Assembly: GCF_001421355.1 (NCBI RefSeq)
Contig: NZ_LMKC01000002.1
Span: 715,622 to 779,621 of the forward strand
Direction: 5' to 3'
From: Sphingomonas sp. Leaf9
GTDB lineage: Bacteria; Pseudomonadota; Alphaproteobacteria; Sphingomonadales; Sphingomonadaceae
DNA length: 64,000 nucleotides
How positions within the stretch are numbered: position 1 is the first letter of the stretch; each line of letters begins with the position of its first letter. The notes under the pieces are model-generated. The model was not told the DNA's origin and made no database searches. It was given only the letters and a program-made list of their open reading frames with translations. Below, piece by piece: positions 51,634 through 60,933 of this stretch. The translations under genes were made by a program, and so were the position numbers.

Positions 51634-52899
51634 ATGACCAAACCGCATCCCATGCGCGTCCATCGCCGCATCCTGATAGCCAGCCTGATCGGCACTTCGG
51701 TCGAATTCTACGACTTCTATATCTATGCCACCGCCGCGACGCTGGTGTTCGGGCCGCTGTTCTTTCCGTCCGACAGCGCGTCGGCACGGCTGATGGCGAG
51801 CTATCTGTCGATCGGCCTCGCCTTCATCGCCCGGCCGCTGGGCGCGGTGGTGTTCGGGCATTTCGGCGACCGGCTGGGGCGCAAGTCGACGCTCGTCGCG
51901 TCGCTGATGCTGATGGGCGGATCGACGCTGCTGATCGCGTTCCTGCCAACCTATGCCCAGGTCGGCTGGGTCGCGCCGCTGCTGCTGTGCGCGCTGCGGT
52001 TCGCGCAGGGGCTGGGGCTGGGCGGCGAATGGGGCGGCGCGGCGCTGCTGGCGGTGGAAAATGCCCCGCCGGGATGGCGCGGGCGGTTCGGCATGGTGCC
52101 GCAACTGGGCGCGCCGGTCGGGTTCATCGCCGCCAACGGGCTGTTCCTGCTGCTCGGCCTCACGCTGTCGGAGGCGGATTTTGCCGCATGGGGTTGGCGC
52201 CTGCCCTTCCTGTTCAGCGCGGCGCTGGTCGCGCTGGGGCTGTGGGTGCGGGTCAAGCTGCACGAAACACCCGCCTTTGCCCGCGCACTGGCGCAGGAAG
52301 CGCCCGCCGCCGTGCCGATCGCCGAACTGGCCGGTGCCCATCTGCGCGCGACATTGGCCGGGACGTTCGGCGTCGTCGCCTGTTTCGCGCTCTACTATAT
52401 CGCGACCACCTTCGTGCTCGGCTACGGCACCACCACACTCGGCTATAGCCGCAGTGCGTTCCTGCAGACGCAGCTGGTGGCGATCCTGTTCATGGCCGCT
52501 GGCATTGCGCTGGCCGGATGGCTGTCGGATCGCGCGACCCCGGCAAGGGTGCTGGCGGGCGGCTGTGTCGGAGTCGTGCTGGCGGGTGTGCTGCTGGCAC
52601 CGATGGTCGGCGGGGGATCGCTGTTCGTGATCGGCGCGTGGCTGTCGTTCGCGCTGTTGATGATGGGGTTCGTCTATGGGCCGCTCGGCGCGTGGCTGCC
52701 CGCGCTGTTCCCGGCGCGGGTGCGCTACACCGGCGCGTCGATGGGCTTCAACGTCGGCGGGGTGATCGGCGGCGGGCTGACCCCCAGCATCGCGCAGGCG
52801 CTGTCGGTGTCGCATGGGCTGGGCGCGGTCGGCGTTGTGCTGGGCGCGGCGGGGATCGCCAGCATCCTCGGCCTGCTGCTGGTCCCGCGCGCGCGATAG
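51634..52899 (+). CDS. MHS-family MFS metabolite:proton symporter
   Basis: The ATG at 51634 gives 421 residues and 12 helices. The opening SLIGTSVEFYDFYIYATAAT and the loop FGHFGDRLGRKSTLV are typical of the metabolite:H+ symporter family (ShiA, ProP, KgtP). LGLGGEWGGAALLAVENAP is another family mark. Substrates include organic acids and betaines; which one applies here is unknown. Confidence 0.88.
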   Translation: MTKPHPMRVHRRILIASLIGTSVEFYDFYIYATAATLVFGPLFFPSDSASARLMASYLSIGLAFIARPLGAVVFGHFGDRLGRKSTLVASLMLMGGSTLLIAFLPTYAQVGWVAPLLLCALRFAQGLGLGGEWGGAALLAVENAPPGWRGRFGMVPQLGAPVGFIAANGLFLLLGLTLSEADFAAWGWRLPFLFSAALVALGLWVRVKLHETPAFARALAQEAPAAVPIAELAGAHLRATLAGTFGVVACFALYYIATTFVLGYGTTTLGYSRSAFLQTQLVAILFMAAGIALAGWLSDRATPARVLAGGCVGVVLAGVLLAPMVGGGSLFVIGAWLSFALLMMGFVYGPLGAWLPALFPARVRYTGASMGFNVGGVIGGGLTPSIAQALSVSHGLGAVGVVLGAAGIASILGLLLVPRAR

Positions 52900-52900
52900 G

Positions 52901-54082
52901 CTAAGCGGTACGCAGCGCCTGTGCGTCGATGACCGCGTCTGGCACCGGGCAGATGCGGTTGCGGCCGGCGCGCTTGGCGTCATAGACCCAGCGATCGGCA
53001 CGATCGATCAGGCTGTTCAGCGTATCGCCCGGCTCCAGCAACGCCAGCCCGGCGCTGACCGTGATCGGGGGCAGGTGGCCGCCGATCGCCGGGATGCCCG
53101 CGCGCACCGCTTGCGCCGCCAGCCATGCGCCACGCAGGGTCGTGCGATCGAGTATCGCGACGAATTCCTCACCGCCCAGCCGCGCAACCACCGCCGATGA
53201 CGGCAGCCGCCCGGTCAACAGGCGCGCAAATGCCTGCAGCACCGCATCGCCGGTAGCATGGCCATAGCCGTCATTGACCCGCTTGAAATGGTCGATGTCG
53301 AACAGGATCACGGCCAGCGGCTCGTCCGTTTCGCGCGCGGCATCGACCAGCGGTGCCGCCCGCCGCTCGAACCCCCGCCGGTTTGCGACTGCGGTCAACG
53401 GATCGGTTTCCGATTCGGATATCGTCCGCCCCATCGCCGCCTGCACGACCAGCAACAGCGCCAGCAATCCGGCCGTAACCATCAGCACGCCGCCGGTCGC
53501 CTGCGAAAACAGCGCATAGCTGCTGCCGGCATAGGCCTTGGCCGTCGAACCGGAACCGAAGGTCGCGGCGAAAAACGGTTTGACCAGGAAATGCGCCGTG
53601 GTCGTCGCCGACACGATCCCCAGCGCCAGCCACAACGGTCCCCGCTTGCGCCGTACCGCATCGACCGCGATCACGGTCGACAGCCCGGCTCCGACCAGGA
53701 ACGGTGCCTGATAGGCGATTTCGTACCACAGCGCGTTGCGCGGCCCGTTCCAGATCAGCGCACGATCGATCGCGCCGAACGCCACCAGCGCGAGCAACGG
53801 CCCGACCGGGATCTTCCGCCCGGCCAGCCCGGCCATCCCCGCCTGCAACAACGTGATGCTGAGCAGGAACGACCCATAGCTCAGGATCAGGAACGCCGTG
53901 AGATGATCGGTCAGCCGCACGCCCAGTTCGCTGAGCGGGGTCAGCCCGCCGACGAGATAGGCGAGGATGAACCACGATACGTGACGCTGTTCGGGATAGG
54001 ATACCCGGACGATCGCAAACGCCGTGGCGAACAGCCCGGCGATGCAGGCGTTGACGATCAGAGCATATACCGCGCTGTCCAT
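52901..54082 (-). CDS. Membrane-bound diguanylate cyclase
   Basis: The ATG at 54082 gives 393 residues. An N-terminal region of several membrane helices is followed by a GGDEF domain (about 230-385) with FDIDHFKRVND and an active-site GGEEF, so it should make cyclic di-GMP. The inhibitory-site Asp that precedes GGEEF in RxxD is replaced (SSAVVARLGGEEF), suggesting no product inhibition. Confidence 0.9.
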   Translation of the reverse strand: MDSAVYALIVNACIAGLFATAFAIVRVSYPEQRHVSWFILAYLVGGLTPLSELGVRLTDHLTAFLILSYGSFLLSITLLQAGMAGLAGRKIPVGPLLALVAFGAIDRALIWNGPRNALWYEIAYQAPFLVGAGLSTVIAVDAVRRKRGPLWLALGIVSATTTAHFLVKPFFAATFGSGSTAKAYAGSSYALFSQATGGVLMVTAGLLALLLVVQAAMGRTISESETDPLTAVANRRGFERRAAPLVDAARETDEPLAVILFDIDHFKRVNDGYGHATGDAVLQAFARLLTGRLPSSAVVARLGGEEFVAILDRTTLRGAWLAAQAVRAGIPAIGGHLPPITVSAGLALLEPGDTLNSLIDRADRWVYDAKRAGRNRICPVPDAVIDAQALRTA

Positions 54083-54165
54083 TCCCGATCCCGCCAAATT
54101 GCCGATTCGGGATCGTTATCACCATTTTCCGGGGAAAATATGAACAGCGCGGATTTTTTGCCGGT

Positions 54166-54705
54166 TCAGAGGAGGCGGAGCAGGGTCACGCGCGCCTTGC
54201 CATAGCTACGTTCGGCATCGACGCTGAATTGCGGCAGGTCGAGCACTTCGCTCTTGGCGGTTTCGATGCTGACCCATGTCGCGGGTCCGATCCAGCCCAG
54301 CCGCGCCAGCTTGTCCGCCGCCACCGCGCCGGCGCCGCTGCCATAGGGCGGGTCCATCATCACGATGTCCAGCGGACGCGGCGCGGGGCCGAGCGCCAGC
54401 ACCGACGTCGCGCGGACATCGGCCCCGCCGACCTCCAGCTTCGCCAGATTGGCGCGCAATGCATCGAGTGCCGCCTTGTCCTGTTCGACGAACAGGCAGG
54501 TGGACGCCCCGCGCGACAGCGCCTCGATCCCCAGCGCGCCCGATCCGGCGAACAGGTCGGCGACCGCCAGTTCGTCGAAGCTGCCGACCCGGCTGGCCAG
54601 CATCGAAAACAGCGCCTCGCGCGTGCGGTCGGCGGTGGGACGGGTCGCATCGCCCTTCGGCGCGACGATCGGCCGGCCGCGCCATTGGCCCGAAATCACC
54701 CGCAT
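54166..54705 (-). CDS. rsmD: 16S rRNA (guanine966-N2)-methyltransferase
   Basis: This 179-residue SAM-dependent methyltransferase has MRVISGQWRGRPI at the start, the SAM loop DLFAGSGALGIEALSRG and the catalytic DPPY motif. It overlaps the last base of the pseudouridine synthase gene, linking two rRNA modification enzymes. Confidence 0.95.
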   Translation of the reverse strand: MRVISGQWRGRPIVAPKGDATRPTADRTREALFSMLASRVGSFDELAVADLFAGSGALGIEALSRGASTCLFVEQDKAALDALRANLAKLEVGGADVRATSVLALGPAPRPLDIVMMDPPYGSGAGAVAADKLARLGWIGPATWVSIETAKSEVLDLPQFSVDAERSYGKARVTLLRLL

Positions 54706-56423
54706 CAGCGCTTGCCCCCGCCCGGCTTGCCACCGCCGGGGCGGCCGCCCTTCGGCTTGCCCTTGGCGACACGCGGCGCGGGACCGGCCTTGGCCCAGCC
54801 GCTCGGCTTGCGCTTGGGCCGGTCGACGAAGCTCGCCCGATCGGCATCGGCCGCTTCCGCCTGCGTCATCCGCTTGTCGACCGGCCCGCGCGGTGCGCGC
54901 GCATCGTCGGTGCTCGCCGGACTGGACCGGACGGGATTGGACCGGAAGCTGTTGGACCGGGCCGGGCGGTCGTCGCCCGACGCCTGCTCGCGGGGTTTGC
55001 GCGATACCCGCGCCACCCCGTCATAGCCCGGCCGCTCGGCATGGGCCGCCGCGCGTCTGGCGCGGGGATTGTCGGTGGGTCGATCGCCATAGGCACGTCG
55101 ATCGCCCAGCCCCGGCTGCCGCCGCTCGGCCGGCGTCTGTCCCGCCTGCGCCAGCGGATCGAAGCCCTCGCGCGGTTCGACCGGCCGTTCGGTCGCATGG
55201 GTGCGCGGACCCACGCGCCGCGCATCGCCCTGCGGCCGCGCACCGAAGCCGGAGCGCTCGCCACCCTGCGGCCGAGCACCGAAGCCGGAGCGCTCGCCAC
55301 CCTGCGGCCGAGCACCGAAGCCGGAGCGCTCGCCACCCTGCGGCCGCGCGCCAAAGCTGCGCCGCTCGCCGCCGTCCTGCGCGTCGCGGTCGGGGCGACG
55401 CCCGCTGAACCCCGAACGCTGCCCGTCGCGTTCGGTGCGCGGGCGGCGTTCGTCGCCGAAGCGCGCGCCGGTCGCCACCGGTTCGGGACGCGGCAGCGGC
55501 GTCGCGCGCTTCCAGCTTTTCAGCGCGGCGGGATCGGCCCCCTCGGGTGCCGGCTTGCTGGTCGGCTTGTTGGCCAGCGTCTTGCGGAACGCGACCAGTT
55601 CGTGCTGGCGGATTTCGTCGACCTCGCCTTCGGCCAGGTCGAGCAGGTTGAACGGGCCATAGCGCGTGCGGATCAGGCGCGACACCTTCAGCCCCAGATG
55701 TTCGAGCACGCGGCGAACCTCGCGGTTCTTGCCCTCGGTCAGCGTCATTTCGATCCAGGTGTTGGTCCCGGTGCGCCGTTCGAGGTTCGCGTTGATCGGG
55801 CCATAGCGCACGCCCTCGATCTCGATGCCGAGCATCAGGTCTTCGAGCTGCTGCTGGCTGATCTCGCCATAGGCACGCGCGCGATAGGTCCGCTCGACCC
55901 CGGTCGCGGGCAGTTCCAGACGGCGCTTGAACTCGCCGTCGGTCGTCATCAGCAACAACCCCTCGGTATTCAGGTCGAGCCGCCCGACCGGGATCAGCCG
56001 CGGCAGGCCGTCGGGCAACCGGTCATAGATCGTCGGCCGCCCTGCGCCGTCGCGCTCGGCGGTCAGCGTGCCGGCAGGCTTGTGGAACCGGAACAGCCGG
56101 GTGGGTTCGGGCGCCGCGACCGGCGCGCCGTCGACCGTCACGCCCTTCAGGTTGGGCAGGATCGTCGCGGGCGTTTCGATGACCACGCCGTTCAGCGCGA
56201 CGCGCCCGGCGGTGATCATGCGTTCGACATCGCGGCGCGACGCCACGCCGGCACGCGCCATCAGCTTGGCGATGCGCTGGCCTTCGCGGGGGGATTCGGT
56301 CGGGGATTCAGGGGGCGTAACGATGATGTGCGTATCCGTTTGCGGCGATGTGACGAAAGTTTCAGCCGAAGCGGTTCCTTCGTCGCCTTCGCGAGTTTGA
56401 GGCTTCGTATAAGCTGGTTGCAT
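54705..56423 (-). CDS. rluB: RluB-like 23S rRNA pseudouridine synthase with expanded tail
   Basis: This 572-residue protein has an S4 RNA-binding domain (about 50-100, RIAKLMARAGVASRRDVERM) and a pseudouridine synthase core with catalytic Asp in GRLDLNTEGLLLM. The family core ends near residue 290. The remaining 280 residues are a basic, low-complexity tail containing 12-residue tandem repeats (GARPQGGERSGF) and a C-terminal GGGKPGGGKR. The tail probably adds RNA binding. The start lies 23 bases from the divergent response regulator. Confidence 0.87.
   Translation of the reverse strand: MQPAYTKPQTREGDEGTASAETFVTSPQTDTHIIVTPPESPTESPREGQRIAKLMARAGVASRRDVERMITAGRVALNGVVIETPATILPNLKGVTVDGAPVAAPEPTRLFRFHKPAGTLTAERDGAGRPTIYDRLPDGLPRLIPVGRLDLNTEGLLLMTTDGEFKRRLELPATGVERTYRARAYGEISQQQLEDLMLGIEIEGVRYGPINANLERRTGTNTWIEMTLTEGKNREVRRVLEHLGLKVSRLIRTRYGPFNLLDLAEGEVDEIRQHELVAFRKTLANKPTSKPAPEGADPAALKSWKRATPLPRPEPVATGARFGDERRPRTERDGQRSGFSGRRPDRDAQDGGERRSFGARPQGGERSGFGARPQGGERSGFGARPQGGERSGFGARPQGDARRVGPRTHATERPVEPREGFDPLAQAGQTPAERRQPGLGDRRAYGDRPTDNPRARRAAAHAERPGYDGVARVSRKPREQASGDDRPARSNSFRSNPVRSSPASTDDARAPRGPVDKRMTQAEAADADRASFVDRPKRKPSGWAKAGPAPRVAKGKPKGGRPGGGKPGGGKR
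55228..55371. repeat. 36-bp tandem repeat inside the rluB tail
   Basis: Three near-identical 36-base units (55228-55263, 55264-55299, 55300-55335) and a diverged fourth encode GARPQGGERSGF-type repeats in frame. Copy number could vary by slippage without breaking the frame. Confidence 0.85.
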
Positions 56424-56446
56424 CCCGGTGGAAAGCGAGTGGGGCT

Positions 56447-56881
56447 ATGTTGTTCGGGCGCAAGAAGCGGCACATCAACCGGATCCTGGTGGTCGAGGAC
56501 GAGCCGCTGGTCGCGTTCGACACCGAACATTTCCTGGGCGCGTCGGGATTCGAGATCTGCGCGACCGTCGATACCGTCGCCGCCGCCTGCGCGTCGATCG
56601 CGGCGGGGGACAAGCTCGACCTCGTGCTGGTCGACATCAACCTGTCCGACGGCAGCGGGCTGGACGTCGCGCGCTGTGCACACGAACACGGCGTGCCGGT
56701 GCTGCTGGTGACCGGCAGTTGTCCGCAGGGGGCACAGGATTTCGCAGCCGGCTGCCTCGCCAAACCCTATCCGCAAAAGGACCTGCTGAGCGCGATCGAC
56801 GCGATCGATGCGGTGGTCGCCGGTGCCAAGCTGCCCCGCCGCCTGCCCAGCGGCTTCAACCTGTTCCGCGCGGTGGCGTAA
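56447..56881 (+). CDS. Single-domain response regulator
   Basis: This 144-residue receiver has acidic residues in LVVEDEPL, phospho-acceptor Asp in VLVDINLSDG, Thr in LLVTGS and Lys in CLAKPYPQ. No output domain follows. No kinase is adjacent, so it is an orphan receiver like those used in general stress or sensory networks of alphaproteobacteria. Confidence 0.88.
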   Translation: MLFGRKKRHINRILVVEDEPLVAFDTEHFLGASGFEICATVDTVAAACASIAAGDKLDLVLVDINLSDGSGLDVARCAHEHGVPVLLVTGSCPQGAQDFAAGCLAKPYPQKDLLSAIDAIDAVVAGAKLPRRLPSGFNLFRAVA

Positions 56882-56994
56882 CCACCGCGCGACGGTCGAA
56901 CAGCGCCCGTAATGCCTGTCGGGCGTAGCCGCGCGCCCACCTTGCCGCCATCGCCAACCCCTTCTACGGTCGCGCCCCTTCCTGGAGGACTTGC

Positions 56995-58632
56995 ATGACC
57001 GAAGCCGCGCCCAAGGGGCTGGCGCTGATCCGTATGGGGCTGAACAACCGCAAGACCGGGGCGATGTTCGCCTTTGGCCTGGCGGCGGGGCTGCCCTTCA
57101 CGTTGCTGCTCGGCACGCTGAACGCGTGGCTGGGCGAGGCGAAGATAAACCTTGCCACCATCGGCCTGCTGTCGTGGATCGGGCTGGTCTATGCGTTCAA
57201 GTTCCTGTGGTCGCCGCTCGTCGACCGTCTGCGCCTGCCGCTGCTCGAACGCTTCGGGCGGCGGCGATCGTGGCTGCTGCTGTGTCAGGGGGCGCTGGCC
57301 GCCACCTTCCTGCTGCTCGCGATCAGCGACCCGGCGGTTGCGATCGGCTGGTTTGCACTCGTCGCGGTGATCGGCGCGTTCGCCGCCGCCACGCAGGACG
57401 TGGTGATCGATGCGTGGCGGATCGACGTCGCCGACGAACGCGCGACGCTCGGCATCCTGTCTTCCATCTATCAGCTGGGATATCGCCTCGCGACGCTGAT
57501 CGGCGGCGCGCTGGCGCTGGTGCTCGCCGCCCGGATCGGGTGGCAGACGGTCTATGCGGTCATGGGCGTGCTGATGGGCGTGCTGCTGCTGGTCACCTTG
57601 CTCGCCCCCGACACGCCGCGCCCGGCGATCGAGGACGATGCCGTGGCGGTCGCCGGACCCAGTGCGAGGGACAAGCGAACCGGCCTCATCATCGTCGGGC
57701 TGTGCTGGGGCTGGGCAATCATTACCATCGCCGCGTTCATGGCGCGGGTGCTGGGGACGCCTGTGGGCGAGACGCCGCCCAGCGTCGGCGATTTTACCCG
57801 GCTGACCGGCCCGTGGATCGTGATCGCGACCGTGGTCGTCCCCGCGCTGGTCGCCGCATGGCTCAACCGCCGCGCGCTCAACGCGCAATATTTCGGCTGG
57901 GGCGAAGGGGCTGCGGCGCCTGCGACCGGCTTCGTCGAACATGGCTATCGCGCGCTGATCCTGCCGATGGCCGAACTGGTCGGGCGGCTGGGCTTCGGCG
58001 TGGTGATCGTGCTGGGCCTGATCCTCAGCTACCGGCTGTGCGATTCGATCTGGGGGCCGTTCGCCTATCCCTTTTATCTGGAGGAACTGAAGTACACGAA
58101 CGACGAGGTGGCGTTCGCGTCCAAGATTTTCGGCGTCGGCATGACGATCATCGGCGTCTCGCTGGGGGGCGTGTCGTTCGCGCTGCTGGGGCGGATGCCG
58201 ACCCTGCTGATCGGTGCGATCGTCGCGGCGGCCAGCAACCTGCTCTACGCCGACCTTGCCGCTGGCGCGCCGGTGATCGATGCGGTGGCGGGCGCGCTCG
58301 GCCTGCACGGCTTCGGCGTCGAACCGCGCATGGTGCGGCTGATGGTCGCGATCTCGGGCGAGAATATCGCGGGCGGTCTGGCCGGCGCGGCGTTCGTCGC
58401 CTACCTCTCCTCGATCGCCAGCAAGGAATATAGCGCGGTCCAATATGCGCTGCTGTCCTCGCTGACGCTACTGGTCGGCTCGCTCGGCCGCGCCGGGCTG
58501 GGCGAGGCGGTCGAGCAAATGGGTTATGCGCCCGTGTTCCGCTTCACCGCCGCGCTGGGCCTGGTCGCGGTGGTGTTCGTGCTGCTCGAATGGGTACGCT
58601 GGCGGCGCGAACTCGCGCGGGCGGGCGCCTAA
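56995..58632 (+). CDS. ampG: AmpG-like muropeptide permease
   Basis: This 545-residue MFS protein of more than 12 helices has AmpG-type features: FAFGLAAGLPFTLLLGTLNAWL, FKFLWSPLVDRL, ATQDVVIDAWRIDVAD and SSIYQLGYRLATLIGG. AmpG imports anhydromuropeptides from cell-wall turnover, the signals that AmpR-type regulators sense. It ends 4 bases into the convergent folC gene. Confidence 0.88.
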   Translation: MTEAAPKGLALIRMGLNNRKTGAMFAFGLAAGLPFTLLLGTLNAWLGEAKINLATIGLLSWIGLVYAFKFLWSPLVDRLRLPLLERFGRRRSWLLLCQGALAATFLLLAISDPAVAIGWFALVAVIGAFAAATQDVVIDAWRIDVADERATLGILSSIYQLGYRLATLIGGALALVLAARIGWQTVYAVMGVLMGVLLLVTLLAPDTPRPAIEDDAVAVAGPSARDKRTGLIIVGLCWGWAIITIAAFMARVLGTPVGETPPSVGDFTRLTGPWIVIATVVVPALVAAWLNRRALNAQYFGWGEGAAAPATGFVEHGYRALILPMAELVGRLGFGVVIVLGLILSYRLCDSIWGPFAYPFYLEELKYTNDEVAFASKIFGVGMTIIGVSLGGVSFALLGRMPTLLIGAIVAAASNLLYADLAAGAPVIDAVAGALGLHGFGVEPRMVRLMVAISGENIAGGLAGAAFVAYLSSIASKEYSAVQYALLSSLTLLVGSLGRAGLGEAVEQMGYAPVFRFTAALGLVAVVFVLLEWVRWRRELARAGA

Positions 58633-59933
58633 ACCGGCACCTCGTCGTTCGCCGCCAACACCGTCCCCGCCAGATACAGCGACCCGGCGATCAGCACCGC
58701 CTCCGGCTCCGACCGCGCCAGCAGATCCAGCGCCGCCGCCGGATCGGTCGCCACATCGGCGCTCAAGCCCAGCGCCTTCGCCTGCCGCGCCAGATCGGCT
58801 GGCGCATGATGGGCGTGGCCCGGCACCGGCACCGCGACGACATGGTCGATCACCTCGGCCAGATGCGCCAGCACCGCGCCCGCGTCCTTGTTGGCGAGCA
58901 TCCCCAGCACCAGCGCCGATCGCTCGCCCCGGCTGATCCGCGGCCACACCCGCGCCACCTCGATCGCCGCCGATTCGTTATGCGCGCCGTCCAGCCACAC
59001 CCCGTGGCGCGGATCGACCCGCCCGGTCAGCGGTCCCTGCGCCGCCAGCCGCTGCATCCGCGCCGGCCAGCGCGCCGCCCGTGCCCCCGCGACGATCGCG
59101 ACATCGGGTACGTCGACCGCCGACTGATGCCGCAGCATCGCCGCCGCCAAGGCCAGATTGTCGCGCTGGTGCAGCCCGGCCAGTGCCGGTTCGGGCAGGT
59201 CGATGGTGCCCCGCGCATCGCGATATCGCCCGTCGATGGCGTCCCACGCGGCACCCCTCGCCAGCAACACCCCGCCCGCCGCCGCCACCGTCTCCGCCAC
59301 CCGCGTGGCTAGGTCGTGCGGGTAGGCGAGGGTGACGATCGGTACGCCCGGCTTGGCGATCCCCGCCTTCTCGCCCGCGATCCCGACCAGCGACGATCCC
59401 AGAAACGCCTCGTGATCGATGCCCAGCGCCGCGATCCCGCAGACGGCCGGCGCGGGCAGGACGTTGGTCGCGTCCAGCCGCCCGCCCAGACCCACCTCGA
59501 TCACGCACGCATCCGCCGGCGTCCGCGCGAACGCCACGAACGCGGCAGCGGTGGTGATCTCGAAGAAGCTCGCCCCGATCCCCTCGGCGACGTCCAGCAC
59601 CTCCGCCAGCAACCCGGCCAGCGCCGCATCGTCGATCAGCGTGCCCGCCAGCCGGATACGTTCGTTGAACCGCACCAGATGCGGGCTGGCATAGACATGG
59701 ACGCGGTGGCCCGCCGCCTCGATTGCCGCGCGCAGATACGCGCAGGTCGACCCCTTGCCGTTGGTGCCCGCGACATGGAAGACCGGCGGCAGCCGCAGGT
59801 GCGGATCGCCCAGCCGGGCGAGCAGCCGCGTGATCCGTTCGAGGCCGAGAATGTCGGCTCCGGGGGAAAGCGTCACCAATCGGTCGAGCTGCGCCTGCAT
59901 GGCAGGATCGGCGGAAATCGCAAAATCGGGCAA
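58629..59933 (-). CDS. folC: Folylpolyglutamate synthase / dihydrofolate synthase
   Basis: This 434-residue Mur-ligase-fold protein has the ATP loop VAGTNGKGSTCAYLRA and later GLGGRLDATNVL and LDGAHNESAA. It adds glutamate to folate precursors. The likely TTG start at 59933 has GGAGG 7 bases upstream; that ribosome-binding site is the end of the intergenic repeat beginning at 59941. Confidence 0.92.
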   Translation of the reverse strand: MPDFAISADPAMQAQLDRLVTLSPGADILGLERITRLLARLGDPHLRLPPVFHVAGTNGKGSTCAYLRAAIEAAGHRVHVYASPHLVRFNERIRLAGTLIDDAALAGLLAEVLDVAEGIGASFFEITTAAAFVAFARTPADACVIEVGLGGRLDATNVLPAPAVCGIAALGIDHEAFLGSSLVGIAGEKAGIAKPGVPIVTLAYPHDLATRVAETVAAAGGVLLARGAAWDAIDGRYRDARGTIDLPEPALAGLHQRDNLALAAAMLRHQSAVDVPDVAIVAGARAARWPARMQRLAAQGPLTGRVDPRHGVWLDGAHNESAAIEVARVWPRISRGERSALVLGMLANKDAGAVLAHLAEVIDHVVAVPVPGHAHHAPADLARQAKALGLSADVATDPAAALDLLARSEPEAVLIAGSLYLAGTVLAANDEVPV

Positions 59934-59940
59934 ACCAAAT

Positions 59941-60073
59941 CCTCCCCGGCACGGGGAGGGGGACCATGCGCAGCATGGTGGAGGGGGCTATCCACCTCCA
60001 CGACGGTTGCGTCTGGAGGCGATCCCCCTCCACCAGCCTGCGGCTGGTCCCCCTCCCCGCGAGCGGGGAGGAA
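59941..60073. repeat. Large inverted repeat between folC and accD
   Basis: About 50 bases from 59941 (CCTCCCC...GGGGAGGGGGACCA...GGTGGAGGGGG) recur in inverted, imperfect form at about 60023-60073. Each arm holds its own small hairpins. This is a dispersed repeat type common in alphaproteobacteria and may affect expression across accD-folC. Confidence 0.8.
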
Positions 60074-60081
60074 CTAACCGT

Positions 60082-60933
60082 TCAAGCCGCTTCCTTGCGC
60101 CCCAGAAACTCGATCAGTTGCGCCAGCTCGCCCGGCAAATCACGGCGATGCGTCACGCGGTCGATCAGGCCGTGGTCGCGATAATATTCGCTGGTCTGGA
60201 AATCGTCGGGCAGCTTTTCGCGGATCGTGCTCTCGATCACGCGCCGCCCGGTGAACGCCAGCGTCGCCTTCGGCTCGGCAATCTGCACGTCGCCCAGCAT
60301 CGCATAGGCCGCCATGACCCCGCCCGACGTCGGATCGGTCAGCACCACCAGATATGGCAGCCCGGCATCGTGCAGCATCTCGATCGCGACGGTCGTGCGC
60401 GGCATCTGCATCAGGCTCAAAATGCCCTCTTGCATCCGCGCACCACCGCTGGCGGTGAACACGATGTATGGCACCCCGCGCGCGATCGCCGCCTCGACCC
60501 CGGCGATGAACGCCTCGCCCACGAACTGGCCCATCGATCCGCCCATGAACGCGAAATTCTGGACCCCGATCACGCAAGGCTTGCCGTTGATCGTGCCATA
60601 GGCGTTCTGATACGCGTCCTGCTCGCCGGTATCGGTACGCGCGGTCTTCAGCCGGTCGACATAGCGCTTGCTGTCGCGGAACTTCAGCGGGTCTTCGGCG
60701 ACCTTCGGGTTCGGCAGGATCTGGACGCTGCCGTCATCGAACAGCTGCTGGAACCGCTCCTTCGGCCCGATGCGCCCGTGATGGTCGCATTTCGGGCAGA
60801 CGTGCAGATTCTCTTCCCATTCCTTGGTGAAGATCATCTGCCCGCATCCCTTGCACTTGTGCCAGAGATGGTCGGGCGTTTCCTTGCGCGCGACGAAGGG
60901 GAGGGCGTTGCGGACGCGATTGAGCCAGCTCAT
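60082..60933 (-). CDS. accD: Acetyl-CoA carboxylase carboxyltransferase subunit beta
   Basis: This 283-residue protein has the N-terminal zinc ribbon (CKGCGQMIF, then VCPKCDHHG) and the crotonase-like carboxyltransferase core (FTASGGARMQEGILSLMQM, PTSGGVMAAYAMLGD). With AccA it transfers carboxyl to acetyl-CoA for fatty-acid synthesis. Its start overlaps trpA by ATGA. Confidence 0.96.
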   Translation of the reverse strand: MSWLNRVRNALPFVARKETPDHLWHKCKGCGQMIFTKEWEENLHVCPKCDHHGRIGPKERFQQLFDDGSVQILPNPKVAEDPLKFRDSKRYVDRLKTARTDTGEQDAYQNAYGTINGKPCVIGVQNFAFMGGSMGQFVGEAFIAGVEAAIARGVPYIVFTASGGARMQEGILSLMQMPRTTVAIEMLHDAGLPYLVVLTDPTSGGVMAAYAMLGDVQIAEPKATLAFTGRRVIESTIREKLPDDFQTSEYYRDHGLIDRVTHRRDLPGELAQLIEFLGRKEAA

